A stretch of DNA of 62,698 bases, taken from assembly GCA_934167495.1 (NCBI GenBank), contig CAKPKP010000011.1, forward strand, positions 1-62,698, read 5' to 3'. This stretch comes from an uncultured Clostridia bacterium. Its GTDB lineage: Bacteria > Bacillota > Clostridia > TANB77 > CAG-508. The notes below the pieces were generated by a model that ran no database searches, was not told the origin of the DNA, and worked only from the letters and a program-made list of their open reading frames with translations. The translations under genes and the position numbers were made by a program. Each line of letters starts with the position of its first letter. Within the stretch, counting starts at the first letter, position 1. Below are positions 1 to 8,010 of this stretch, in pieces.

Positions 1-180
1 CCACGATAGTGAGCAAAATGGGAGTGTCAACGGGGACGGAGATTTTTGACACAAACCACGATAGTGAGCAAAATGGGAGTGTCAACGGGGACGGAGATTT
101 TTGACACAAACCACGATAGTGAGCAAAATGGGTGTGTCAACGGGGACGGAGATTTTTGACACAAACTACGATAGTTAACA
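1..180. repeat. Tandem 55-bp hairpin-bearing repeats (REP-like)
   Basis: Three near-identical 55-bp units begin at 1, 56 and 111, and a decayed fourth begins at 166. Unit 3 differs from the others by a single A-to-T change. Each unit contains GTGTCAA and its reverse complement TTGACAC around a GC-rich loop holding CGGGGACGGAG, so each can fold into a hairpin. The G-rich segment stands out in this AT-rich window. The pattern resembles REP-type palindromes mobilised by Y1 (IS200-like) transposases, but no transposase is visible and the array is cut by the window edge. Confidence 0.85.
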
Positions 181-197
181 AAAGTGACGTCTAAATA

Positions 198-290
198 TAC
201 AGACAAAAAGACTGTTCTCTTGTCTGCCTTTGTCTGTAGAAAAATTTAATTAGCCCATGTTTAATTGTTCTAAAATATTATTAGAATAAA
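198..290. repeat. Inverted repeat plus tail of a dispersed intergenic element
   Basis: A perfect 10-bp inverted repeat pairs TACAGACAAA (198-207) with TTTGTCTGTA (229-238). The bases after it (about 235-275) resemble 54613-54654, sharing TGTAGA, then AAATTTAAT, then AGCCCA, then TTGTTCTA. This suggests the 3' part of a repeat family seen again around 54510-54655. No T-run follows the stem, so it is not an obvious terminator. Confidence 0.5.
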
Positions 291-306
291 TATATTAAAT
301 AAAAGA

Positions 307-333
307 TTGATTTATTAACATAGAAGGTATAAA
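307..333 (+). promoter_or_regulatory. Possible weak promoter of murF
   Basis: TTGATT (307-312) and TATAAA (328-333) are separated by only 15 bases, so this is a weak match to a sigma-A promoter. It lies about 30 bases before the chosen murF start and nothing better is visible in the leader. Confidence 0.35.
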
Positions 334-365
334 ATGTGGATAACATTTTTGGTGGAGGTAATATT

Positions 366-1751
366 GTGGAAAAAATTAAAATAAATGATATTATAAGAGT
401 TTGCAATGGAAAATTACTTACAGAGTGTAATGATTTTGAAGTAGAATATTTTTCAAAGGATACAAGAAGCATTATGCCAGGAGATATGTATGTTGCAATA
501 AAAGGAGAAAAATTTGATGGAAATGAATTTATAGAAGATGCATTAAGAAAAGAAGCTTGCGGATGTATAATAGATATAAATATAAGTGATGAAATAAAAA
601 ATAAATATAAAAATAGAGCAATAATAAAAGTTGAAAATTCATTAAAAGCAATTCAAGAATTAGCAAAATATAAAAGAGAATTATATGATATACCAGTAGT
701 AGCGGTGACAGGAAGCGTAGGAAAAACAAGTACAAAGGACATAATTGCAAGCGTATTATCAGAAAAATATAATGTATTGAAAACAGAAGGAAATCAAAAT
801 AATGATATAGGACTTCCATTTACAATATTAAAATTAAAAGATCATACTGCTGCAGTAATAGAAATGGGAATGAATCATTTTGGAGAAATAAGATTATTAA
901 GCAATATTGCTAAACCAACAATTGCAGTAATAACTAATATAGGAACATCACATATAGGAAACCTTGGATCAAGAGAGAATATATTAAAAGCTAAATTAGA
1001 AATATTAGAAGGAATGAAACAAAATGGAACAATTATAATAAATAATGATAATGATTTATTACATAAATGGGCAGAAGAAAACAAATCAAATTATAATATA
1101 TTAAAAGTAGGAATAGATTCAGAAAGTAGTGATTTTAAGGCTTATAATATAAAAGAAGAAGAAACAGAAAGTTTTTATAATATAGATATAGAAAATAAGA
1201 AATATTATATAGAAATTCCTGTTGGTGGAAAACATTTTGTTTATAATAGTTTGTCTGCTTTAGCTGTTGGAAAATCATTAGATATTGAGATAGAAAAGAT
1301 AAGTGATGGAATTTCTAAATTTTGTTTAACATCTAAAAGAATGGAAATAACAAAAATAAAAGATGATATAACTGTTATAAATGATTCGTATAATGCAAGT
1401 TATGATTCTGTTAAAGCCGTTTTAGAATATCTATCTACAATAAAAGCTAATAGAAAGATAGCTATTCTTGGAGATATGCTAGAACTTGGAGAATATACAA
1501 AAGAATTACATCAAAAAGTAGGAGAAGAAGTAGTAAAAAATAAAATAGATATATTAATTACAGTTGGAGAATATTCTAAAGATATTTCAAAAAAAGCAAG
1601 AGAGTTACATATGAATGAAATATACGAATGTGAAAATAAAGAAGAAGCAACTGAAAAAATAAAAGATATAATGAGAAGCGGAGATGCAATAGTTTTAAAA
1701 GCTTCAAATGCAATGAAATTGGGAGAAATCCTAGAAAACTTAAAGAAATAG
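366..1751 (+). CDS. murF: UDP-N-acetylmuramoyl-tripeptide--D-alanyl-D-alanine ligase (MurF)
   Basis: MurF is the cytoplasmic ATP-dependent ligase that adds D-Ala-D-Ala to the UDP-MurNAc-tripeptide, the last soluble step of peptidoglycan precursor synthesis. The 461-aa product has the usual three-domain Mur ligase length, a P-loop GSVGKTS at about residues 116-122, the following EGNxNNxIGLP segment and a conserved central EMGMNHFGEI. I chose the GTG at 366 because GGTGGAGG ends 7 bases before it; the upstream in-frame GTG at 336 has no ribosome site. ddl follows after 13 bases, so product and substrate enzymes are co-transcribed. Confidence 0.93.
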   Translation: MEKIKINDIIRVCNGKLLTECNDFEVEYFSKDTRSIMPGDMYVAIKGEKFDGNEFIEDALRKEACGCIIDINISDEIKNKYKNRAIIKVENSLKAIQELAKYKRELYDIPVVAVTGSVGKTSTKDIIASVLSEKYNVLKTEGNQNNDIGLPFTILKLKDHTAAVIEMGMNHFGEIRLLSNIAKPTIAVITNIGTSHIGNLGSRENILKAKLEILEGMKQNGTIIINNDNDLLHKWAEENKSNYNILKVGIDSESSDFKAYNIKEEETESFYNIDIENKKYYIEIPVGGKHFVYNSLSALAVGKSLDIEIEKISDGISKFCLTSKRMEITKIKDDITVINDSYNASYDSVKAVLEYLSTIKANRKIAILGDMLELGEYTKELHQKVGEEVVKNKIDILITVGEYSKDISKKARELHMNEIYECENKEEATEKIKDIMRSGDAIVLKASNAMKLGEILENLKK

Positions 1752-1764
1752 GAGGAAAGTATCA

Positions 1765-2826
1765 ATGGAAAAAATTAAATTAGGAGTAATTTTTGGTGGT
1801 GCTTCAACAGAACATGATGTATCTGTAGTGTCTGGAACATCAGTTATAAAAAATTTAAACAAAGAAAAATATAATATTTATCCGATATATATTGAAAAAG
1901 ATGGAGACTGGTATAAGTATACAAGAGATATTAATAGTATAGATACATTAGAAATCGGAGAAAAAATAGATGAAAAAGAAAAAATAGAAAACATAGTAAA
2001 ATATCTTGAAAATTTAGATGTTATATTTCCAGTATTACATGGATTAGATGGAGAAGATGGTTCTATTCAAGGATTATTTGAAGTAATAAAAAAGCCATAT
2101 GTAGGCTGTGGTATATTAGCTTCAAGTATTGGGCTAGATAAAATATATACAAAAGCAATATGGGAAAAAGCTGGATTAAACCAGGTAAAATATGAATATG
2201 TAAAGAAAAACGGAGAATTTTATACATATATAGATAAACAATTTAATGAGAAAAAAGGAACTTTAGAAGAGATAGCAAATATTATAGATGCAAAACTAAA
2301 ATATCCAATGTTTGTAAAACCATCTAATTTTGGTTCTTCAGTTGGAATTACAAAAGCCAAAAATAAAAACGAATTATTAAATTCAATAGAGTATGCAGGA
2401 ACTTTTGATAAAAAAATAGTAATTGAAGAAGGAAAAAATGTAAGAGAAATAGAGTGTGCAGTATTAGGCAGTGAAGATGTAATAGCATCAGGCGTTGGAG
2501 AAATATTACCAGCAGAAGAGTTTTATAGTTTTGATGCTAAATATAAAAATGAAGATTCAAAAGTAGATATACCTGCTAATATACCAGAAAACATGAAGGA
2601 AAAAATAAAAGAAATGGCAGTAAAAGCTTTCAAAACAATAAGTGGTAAGGGACTATCAAGAGTTGATTTTTTTATAGACAAAGAAACAAATGAAATATAT
2701 ATAAATGAGATAAATACTTTACCAGGTTTTACAAAAATAAGTATGTACCCAAAGTTATGGGAATATGAAGGAGTAAAGTACACAGAATTATTAGATAAGT
2801 TAATAAATTTAGCAATGCAAAAGTAA
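1765..2826 (+). CDS. ddl: D-alanine--D-alanine ligase
   Basis: Ddl makes the D-Ala-D-Ala dipeptide used by MurF. The 353-aa ATP-grasp enzyme shows the N-terminal EHDVSVVSG motif (about residue 12-20), the nucleotide-binding FVKPSNFGSSVG segment (about 180-190), the omega-loop FYSFDAKY (about 252) and the metal-binding EINTLPGFT near residue 315. The tyrosine of DAKY is kept, as in D-Ala-D-Ala rather than D-Ala-D-Lac ligases, so vancomycin-type altered specificity is not suggested. An AGGAGGAAAG ribosome site sits in the 13-base gap after murF, and yqeK follows after 11 bases, so the three genes look like one operon. Confidence 0.95.
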   Translation: MEKIKLGVIFGGASTEHDVSVVSGTSVIKNLNKEKYNIYPIYIEKDGDWYKYTRDINSIDTLEIGEKIDEKEKIENIVKYLENLDVIFPVLHGLDGEDGSIQGLFEVIKKPYVGCGILASSIGLDKIYTKAIWEKAGLNQVKYEYVKKNGEFYTYIDKQFNEKKGTLEEIANIIDAKLKYPMFVKPSNFGSSVGITKAKNKNELLNSIEYAGTFDKKIVIEEGKNVREIECAVLGSEDVIASGVGEILPAEEFYSFDAKYKNEDSKVDIPANIPENMKEKIKEMAVKAFKTISGKGLSRVDFFIDKETNEIYINEINTLPGFTKISMYPKLWEYEGVKYTELLDKLINLAMQK

Positions 2827-2837
2827 AGGAAAAAAAT

Positions 2838-3398
2838 ATGGATATAGAATTTGTAAAAAAAGAAGTAAAAAAATATTTATCGGATAAAAGATATTACCAT
2901 TCTGAATGTGTTATGGAACAATGCATGAAATTGGCTGAATTATACGGAGCAGATGTAAATAAAGCTATGTATGCTGGAATAGCACATGACATAGCAAAAG
3001 AATTGAGTAAAGAAGAAAAAATAGAATATGCTGAAAAGAACAATTTGATTATAGATGATATAGAGAGAAAAAATCCAGGGTTACTTCATGGAAAAATAGG
3101 TTCACATATGTGTAGAGAGAAGTTTGGGTTTGATGATGACATATTAGATGCTATTGAATTTCATTCAACAGGAAAAGAAAATATGAGTCTACTTGCAAAA
3201 ATATTATTTGTTTCCGATTGCACAGGAAAAGATAGAAAATATGGCGATACAGAATATCTTAGAGAATTATGTAAAAAAGATTTAGATGCAGCTGTGTTAT
3301 ATATATTAGATTTTACAATAAAAGATAGGATTAATGAGAAAAAAACAATCCATCCGAATAGTATTTATGCAAGAAATTATTTGATAAAAAGTTTATAA
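2838..3398 (+). CDS. yqeK: YqeK-type HD-domain hydrolase (symmetrical Ap4A hydrolase family)
   Basis: This 186-aa protein matches the YqeK family, HD-domain metal-dependent hydrolases that split diadenosine tetraphosphate symmetrically. The metal ligands are visible in order: the His of RYYHSE (about 21), the HD pair of AGIAHDIAKE (about 49), HGKIGSH (about 83-89), EFHSTGK (about 108) and the family-typical SDCTGKDRKY (about 127-136). In many Bacillota yqeK sits with nadD, a lytR gene and rsfS; here the lytR-rsfS pair is found about 47 kb away at 49862-51519, so the cluster appears split. Confidence 0.9.
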   Translation: MDIEFVKKEVKKYLSDKRYYHSECVMEQCMKLAELYGADVNKAMYAGIAHDIAKELSKEEKIEYAEKNNLIIDDIERKNPGLLHGKIGSHMCREKFGFDDDILDAIEFHSTGKENMSLLAKILFVSDCTGKDRKYGDTEYLRELCKKDLDAAVLYILDFTIKDRINEKKTIHPNSIYARNYLIKSL

Positions 3399-3403
3399 AA
3401 ATA

Positions 3404-3433
3404 TTGCCAAAAATAGATATATGGTGATATAAT
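3404..3433 (+). promoter_or_regulatory. Promoter of dnaJ-like gene
   Basis: TTGCCA (3404-3409), an 18-base spacer and a perfect TATAAT (3428-3433) lie in the gap between yqeK and the J-protein gene, giving the latter its own transcript. Confidence 0.6.
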
Positions 3434-3469
3434 AATCACGAATTTACAAAAAGTTCGGGGGATGTTGAA

Positions 3470-4375
3470 ATGATTTTTAAAGATTACTATAAGATACTGG
3501 AGTTCGATACCAACAAAGTTTCAATGGCTCAAATTAAAGTAGCCTATAGAGATTTAGCAAAGAAATATCATCCAGATGTGAACCTAGGAAATAGCAATGC
3601 AGAAGAAAGATTTAAAGATATAAATGAAGCATATAAAGTTTTATCTGATCAAACTGCAAAAAGAAAATATGATAGAATATGGAATATAAATGTAGGAAGA
3701 AAAATAAAAAAAGAAAAATCATATGCAGAAACTAAAAGAACTAAAGACACAATGTTTAAGGACTTTTTTAATATGTTTTTTGGCGGAACAGATGTAGAAG
3801 AAAATAGAGAGGAAAAAGTCAAAGGAAAACCTCCGATAAAAGGGGAGAATGTAGAAACAGAAATAAATGTATCAATAGAAGAAGCATTTAATGGAAAAGA
3901 AAAAAATATCTCTTTAAGAACTGTAAAAGGAAAAATGACCACGTTTTCTGTAAAAATACCAGCAGGAATAAGAAATAATGAGAGAATAAGATTAATCGGG
4001 CAAGGGAAAAAAGGAGAAAACGGCGGAAAAAATGGAGATTTATTTATAAAAATAAAAATAAATAACGATGAAAAATTGAGATTAGATGGAATAGATTTAA
4101 AAACAGATATTTATATAACTCCTTGGGAAGCAGCACTTAGTACAAAGGTAAATTTACAAGCATTAGGAGAAAATTTAACAGTATACATACCAGCAGGAAT
4201 GCAAAGTGGTGAAAAAATAAGAATACCAAATAAAGGCTATAAAGATGGAAAAGGTGGACGAGGTGATTTGATAGCCGAAACCAAAATAATGATACCTAAA
4301 GAACTTAGTCAGGATGAAAAGAATCTTTTTAAGCAGATGAGTCAAATATCTAAATTCAATCCTAGAGAAAGTTAA
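3470..4375 (+). CDS. DnaJ/CbpA-like J-domain co-chaperone
   Basis: A 301-aa J-protein that would stimulate Hsp70 (DnaK) ATPase and deliver substrates. The N-terminal J domain carries YHPDVN with the essential HPD at about residues 34-36. A charged linker (about 75-120) leads directly into two C-terminal beta-barrel substrate-binding domains (about 125-290). The cysteine zinc finger of canonical DnaJ is absent, which makes it CbpA/DnaJ-B-like (type II) rather than the dnaK-operon DnaJ. It starts at ATG 3470, 8 bases after GGGGG. It is followed by the separately promoted VirD4-like operon, and any functional link to that operon is unproven. Confidence 0.88.
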   Translation: MIFKDYYKILEFDTNKVSMAQIKVAYRDLAKKYHPDVNLGNSNAEERFKDINEAYKVLSDQTAKRKYDRIWNINVGRKIKKEKSYAETKRTKDTMFKDFFNMFFGGTDVEENREEKVKGKPPIKGENVETEINVSIEEAFNGKEKNISLRTVKGKMTTFSVKIPAGIRNNERIRLIGQGKKGENGGKNGDLFIKIKINNDEKLRLDGIDLKTDIYITPWEAALSTKVNLQALGENLTVYIPAGMQSGEKIRIPNKGYKDGKGGRGDLIAETKIMIPKELSQDEKNLFKQMSQISKFNPRES

Positions 4376-4387
4376 CATAAATTAGAA

Positions 4388-4460
4388 AAATGCGTTGACA
4401 ATAATATTATTATAATGTTATAATAATATAGTGAGTTACACAAAAGAAAAAAACGCATTT
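4388..4460 (+). promoter_or_regulatory. Promoter inside a perfect palindrome, flanked by a second inverted repeat
   Basis: TTGACA (4395-4400), an 18-base spacer and TATAAT (4419-4424) form a near-consensus promoter. ATATTATTATAA (4404-4415) and its exact complement TTATAATAATAT (4418-4429) form a 12-bp-arm palindrome covering the spacer and -10 box. A second inverted repeat, AAATGCGTT (4388-4396) with AACGCATTT (4452-4460), encloses the whole. This could be an operator or a DNA/RNA hairpin; the AT-rich inner palindrome may also be partly fortuitous. Confidence 0.65.
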
Positions 4461-4488
4461 AAAAATATAAGAAAGGTGTGTTTAAATT

Positions 4489-5028
4489 ATGGAGGAAGAA
4501 AACCTACAAGGAAAACATTTCAGCATAACAGAACCACAAAATATTAATACAGTAATATATCAAGTAAACAGAACAGAAAAAGAATTTTTAAAAACCTCTC
4601 CAAAATTTACAGTAGAAAGGTTAGATTTTTCTGAAGAATTAATAGGAAAGAATAAAAAGAAGACTTTTTTTGTAGATGATCCAGCACCAGAAGGAAATCC
4701 ACTTGTAATACTTTCTTTTGGGAAGGAAAAGGTTGTTGTTAATGTAGGTTTCCTAGATTATGATGTTGTAAAAATTTCAAAGAAACCAATGCCAATGAAA
4801 TTTAAAACATTATATAGTGAAGAAGAAACTGAGTTTAAGGATTTTTCATATACACCAAATATGAAAAGACCAATCTCAATAATAGATCCAGAAACAGCAG
4901 AAGAAATTAAGCCAATGTTATATTTTGATGAAAAAACAAATGAAGTAAAAGGAAAATGCAAACTAAAACCATATAAAGAGTATTTTGCTTTTGAGATAAA
5001 TGAAAACGGCAAGAAAGATAGCCAGTAA
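4489..5028 (+). CDS. Protein of unknown function, first gene of the VirD4-like operon
   Basis: A 179-aa protein that I do not recognise. It has no signal peptide, membrane segment or cysteine cluster. It is rich in lysine, glutamate, proline and phenylalanine, with a beta-strand-like pattern (PLVILSFGKEKVVVNVGFLD in the middle), suggesting a soluble beta-rich domain. A ribosome site AGAAAGGTG precedes ATG 4489. It is the first gene after the palindromic promoter and is followed 18 bases later by another unknown gene and then the VirD4-like ATPase. Its place suggests an adaptor or regulator for the ATPase, but this is inference from position only. Confidence 0.75.
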   Translation: MEEENLQGKHFSITEPQNINTVIYQVNRTEKEFLKTSPKFTVERLDFSEELIGKNKKKTFFVDDPAPEGNPLVILSFGKEKVVVNVGFLDYDVVKISKKPMPMKFKTLYSEEETEFKDFSYTPNMKRPISIIDPETAEEIKPMLYFDEKTNEVKGKCKLKPYKEYFAFEINENGKKDSQ

Positions 5029-5046
5029 TGAAAGGGGAATATTTAG

Positions 5047-5415
5047 ATGAGTGAAACTGGAACTTCAAATGAAGGTAGTAGAAAAAAGAAAGATTTATTA
5101 AGTAAATATCCATATAAAGGAGTGGGACCAAGATGCTTAAAATTTGTACCAGGAGAAAGACAAATAGAAGCTAATAAAGGTTCAATAGGAATAATCGATA
5201 TTTCAACATTAATGGATTCATCAAATATAATGACTGTTCCGGTAGTAGGAAATATAGTAGAATATGATAAAATACCTGTAGAAAAAGGTTCAGCTAAAAA
5301 GAAAAGCACAACAAAGAGTAAAGAAAATACTAAGAGTTCTAAAGAGAAAACAGCTACTACAAAGAGAACAACTAAAAAATCTAACACAAGAGATGCAGGA
5401 GAAGATAGAGAATAG
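5047..5415 (+). CDS. Small protein of unknown function with basic Lys/Ser/Thr-rich tail
   Basis: A 122-aa protein that I do not recognise. Residues 1-80 look folded, with a compact segment containing YPYKGVGPRCLKFVPGERQ. Residues 80-122 are a low-complexity tail of Lys, Ser and Thr, like the tails of nucleic-acid-binding or histone-H1-like proteins. No signal peptide or membrane segment is visible. It lies 18 bases after the 179-aa gene and 34 bases before the VirD4-like ATPase start. A basic tail beside a DNA-pump-family ATPase makes nucleic-acid binding a reasonable guess, but no motif proves it. Confidence 0.75.
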   Translation: MSETGTSNEGSRKKKDLLSKYPYKGVGPRCLKFVPGERQIEANKGSIGIIDISTLMDSSNIMTVPVVGNIVEYDKIPVEKGSAKKKSTTKSKENTKSSKEKTATTKRTTKKSNTRDAGEDRE

Positions 5416-5449
5416 TTATTGTATTTACATATGAAAAGGTGTGAAGAAA

Positions 5450-7486
5450 ATGAGTTTTGGAGAAAAATTAGCAAGAGGAATAAAAAAAATAAAAAGTAAA
5501 TTAATAGTTGCAATAGTATTATGGCTAATATTAGTTATATTATTTGTTGCACCGCTATCTATTTCATTAAAAAATAATGAAGATTTTAATAATGGAAAAG
5601 GTCAATTAAATTTTATGGAAAGTATTAATAAGTACATAGTATCACCATTAGAATCTGTTCAATTAGCATTTAGTGAGAATTATATAGATAGCTTTTTTTC
5701 AGTGTTATGGAAATTCTCATTATTTTACGCAATAGCAATTACTATAGGTTTAGCAAAAGCTATGCCAAAACATGAGTATGATGATATAGAACATGGTTCA
5801 AGTGATTGGAGCATAATGGGTGAGCAATACAAGGTTTTAGATAGAAATAAAGGAATAATATTAGCTGAAAAAAATTATTTACCAGTTGATAAAAGAGGAA
5901 ATACCAACGTTTTAGTAGTCGGAGGTTCTGGTGCTGGTAAATCTGCATCATATGTTATTCCAAATGCATGCCAATTATTAGGCTCATATGTATTTACAGA
6001 TCCTAAAGGAGAACTATATGATAAAACAGCAGGATTTTTCAAAGCAAAAGGATATGATATAAAAGTACTAAATTTAATTAGACCACAAAATAGCGATGGA
6101 TATAATCCGTTAAATCATATAAGTAATGATATAGATGTTGATATAATTGCAAACACTGTTGTAAAAGGTCAAACACATGCTGGTGGATCAAGCGATCCAT
6201 ATTGGGAAGATATGGCCGAAATGTTATTAAAAGCGTTAATATACTATTTGAAGGCTGTAAGACCACCAGAAGAACAAAATTTAGCAAGTTGTGCAGAGCT
6301 TGTAAGAGCTGCTAATAATAATGGAGGAGATAACTTACTTACAAATTTAATGAATAAATTGCCATACGATCATCCTGCTAGAATGTATTATAAATCTATA
6401 GAAATTGCACCAGAAAAAACATATGGATCAATATTAAGTTCATTACAATCAAAATTAGGTAAATTTGATTCTAGGGAAATAGCAGAATTAACATCTACAG
6501 ATACAATTGATTTTAAAGAGATAGGAAGTAAAAAGACAGTAGTATATGTAATATCATCTGATACACATACAGCTTATGACTTTTTACTTACAATATTCTT
6601 CTCACAAATGATACAACAATTATATGATTATGCTGATACAAATGGAGGAGCACTTCCAGTACCAACATATTTTATATTAGATGAGTTTGCTAACATAGGA
6701 AAAATACCAGATTTCGATAAGAAGATATCAACAAGTAGAAGTAGAAAAATATCATTTAGTGTTATATTACAAAACTTAGACCAATTAGAAGCAGTATATG
6801 AAAAATCTCATGAAACTATAATGGGTAACTGTGATACTCACCTTTTCTTAGGAAGTAACTCTCAAAAAACAGTAGAATATTTTTCAAAGGCATTAGGAGA
6901 AAAAACTATAGTAAGAGATAGTGTGTCAGTAAATAAAGATAGAAATGATTGGAAACAAGGAAAAAGTGAATCAGATCAAATAATGGGAAGAGCGTTGTTA
7001 ACACCCGATGAATTAAGAAGATTAGATAGTGATTTATGTATAATATATGAAAAAGGAATAAAACCAATTAAAGCAAATAAATATTACTATTTTAAATATC
7101 CAGAAGGAAAAATGCTTCAAAAATATACTGCAAGTCATAATGATGTAGAAATAGAACGTGGATCATGGAGAAAATTTAATCCATATAATCCATATGAAGA
7201 AAGTGCTGAAAAAGGCGAAGCAGTAAATACAAAAATAGAATCTTTAGATGATTTATTTGATGATGAAGATGAAAAAGAAGAGAAACCAAAAAAATCAAAA
7301 AATACAATAGAAGAAAATGAAGAATTTGCAAAAATTCCCCAAATACCATTAGATGATGAAGAAATAGAAACAATACCAGAACCAAATGAACCAGAACAAA
7401 AAGAAAATGAAGAATTAAGAGATATACAAAAAGAACTAGAAGCAAAATTTGATGAATTATTTGGAGCTTTAGAAAGTGATGATTAA
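5450..7486 (+). CDS. VirD4/TraG-family coupling-protein-like ATPase
   Basis: A 678-aa member of the type IV secretion coupling protein family, membrane-anchored hexameric ATPases that feed DNA or protein substrates to a secretion channel. Two hydrophobic N-terminal segments (about 18-40 and 85-103) are followed by Walker A GGSGAGKS (about 158-165) and a Walker B segment ILDEFANIGKIPDF (about 406-419). The last 80 residues are an acidic, probably disordered tail rich in Glu, Asp and Pro. ATG 5450 has AGGTG about 9 bases upstream; the in-frame GTG at 5441 abuts that site and is less likely. No VirB4, VirB6, relaxase or integrase is nearby, so this is either a solitary coupling protein or part of a dispersed system. 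Confidence 0.88.
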   Translation: MSFGEKLARGIKKIKSKLIVAIVLWLILVILFVAPLSISLKNNEDFNNGKGQLNFMESINKYIVSPLESVQLAFSENYIDSFFSVLWKFSLFYAIAITIGLAKAMPKHEYDDIEHGSSDWSIMGEQYKVLDRNKGIILAEKNYLPVDKRGNTNVLVVGGSGAGKSASYVIPNACQLLGSYVFTDPKGELYDKTAGFFKAKGYDIKVLNLIRPQNSDGYNPLNHISNDIDVDIIANTVVKGQTHAGGSSDPYWEDMAEMLLKALIYYLKAVRPPEEQNLASCAELVRAANNNGGDNLLTNLMNKLPYDHPARMYYKSIEIAPEKTYGSILSSLQSKLGKFDSREIAELTSTDTIDFKEIGSKKTVVYVISSDTHTAYDFLLTIFFSQMIQQLYDYADTNGGALPVPTYFILDEFANIGKIPDFDKKISTSRSRKISFSVILQNLDQLEAVYEKSHETIMGNCDTHLFLGSNSQKTVEYFSKALGEKTIVRDSVSVNKDRNDWKQGKSESDQIMGRALLTPDELRRLDSDLCIIYEKGIKPIKANKYYYFKYPEGKMLQKYTASHNDVEIERGSWRKFNPYNPYEESAEKGEAVNTKIESLDDLFDDEDEKEEKPKKSKNTIEENEEFAKIPQIPLDDEEIETIPEPNEPEQKENEELRDIQKELEAKFDELFGALESDD

Positions 7487-7491
7487 AAACC

Positions 7492-7523
7492 AAACTCGAA
7501 AGTGAGAACTTTCGAGTTTTTGT
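7492..7523 (+). terminator. Rho-independent terminator after VirD4-like gene
   Basis: AAACTCGAAAGT (7492-7503) pairs with ACTTTCGAGTTT (7508-7519) around a GAGA tetraloop, followed by Ts. It cleanly ends the three-gene operon. Confidence 0.9.
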
Positions 7524-7804
7524 TTTCCGCTAGAAAAGTTTATAAATTCAAATAAGTGTTACAAAAAAATATTTAAAAATTAAAATAAATGTAAAAAAAC
7601 AAGTAAAAACTATGTCCGTAAAGTAAATTAAAATATACCGATAATGAGCTATTTACTAAATTATAATAAATATGTATTATATATTAGAAATAATATAAAA
7701 GTAGTTATAAGAAGCAAAGATTTAAAATAATTATACAAAATAGAAAAAAACTTGAAAAAAAAGCAAAAAATAGGCTAAAAATATGAAAAAAATGGCAAAA
7801 AGCA

Positions 7805-8010
7805 TTGAAAAAGTTTACATAACAGTGTATAATATATGGTATATGGGCATAATGGCTTTTGTACGAAAATGAAGGAAAAAATATAATAAAAATGAATGTT
7901 ATTAAAGCATAAAAAGTACTAAAATTGCAGTACTTGAGTAAATTTAATAATATGAATTAAATACAATAAAGGTCGTACTATGTCAAATTATTTGTTAGGA
8001 GGATGTAAAA
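7805..8010 (+). promoter_or_regulatory. Promoter and leader of the giant surface protein operon
   Basis: TTGAAA (7805-7810), a 17-base spacer and TATAAT (7828-7833) predict transcription from about 7840 and a leader near 170 nt. The leader has a small hairpin, AAGTACT (7914-7920) with AGTACTT (7929-7935), and ends in AGGAGGA before ATG 8011. The preceding bases 7524-7804 are AT-rich with no gene that I can support. Confidence 0.7.

Noticed and set aside
1..180. CRISPR array at the window edge
   Set aside because: The repeats are contiguous with no variable spacers, and no cas genes are near.
4489..7486. Complete type IV secretion or conjugation module
   Set aside because: Only a coupling-protein-like ATPase is present; no relaxase, VirB4, integrase or excision functions can be seen in the window.
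7834..8010. Cyclic-di-GMP riboswitch in the leader of the surface protein operon
   Set aside because: The leader has only a 7-bp hairpin and lacks the conserved core sequences I would expect.
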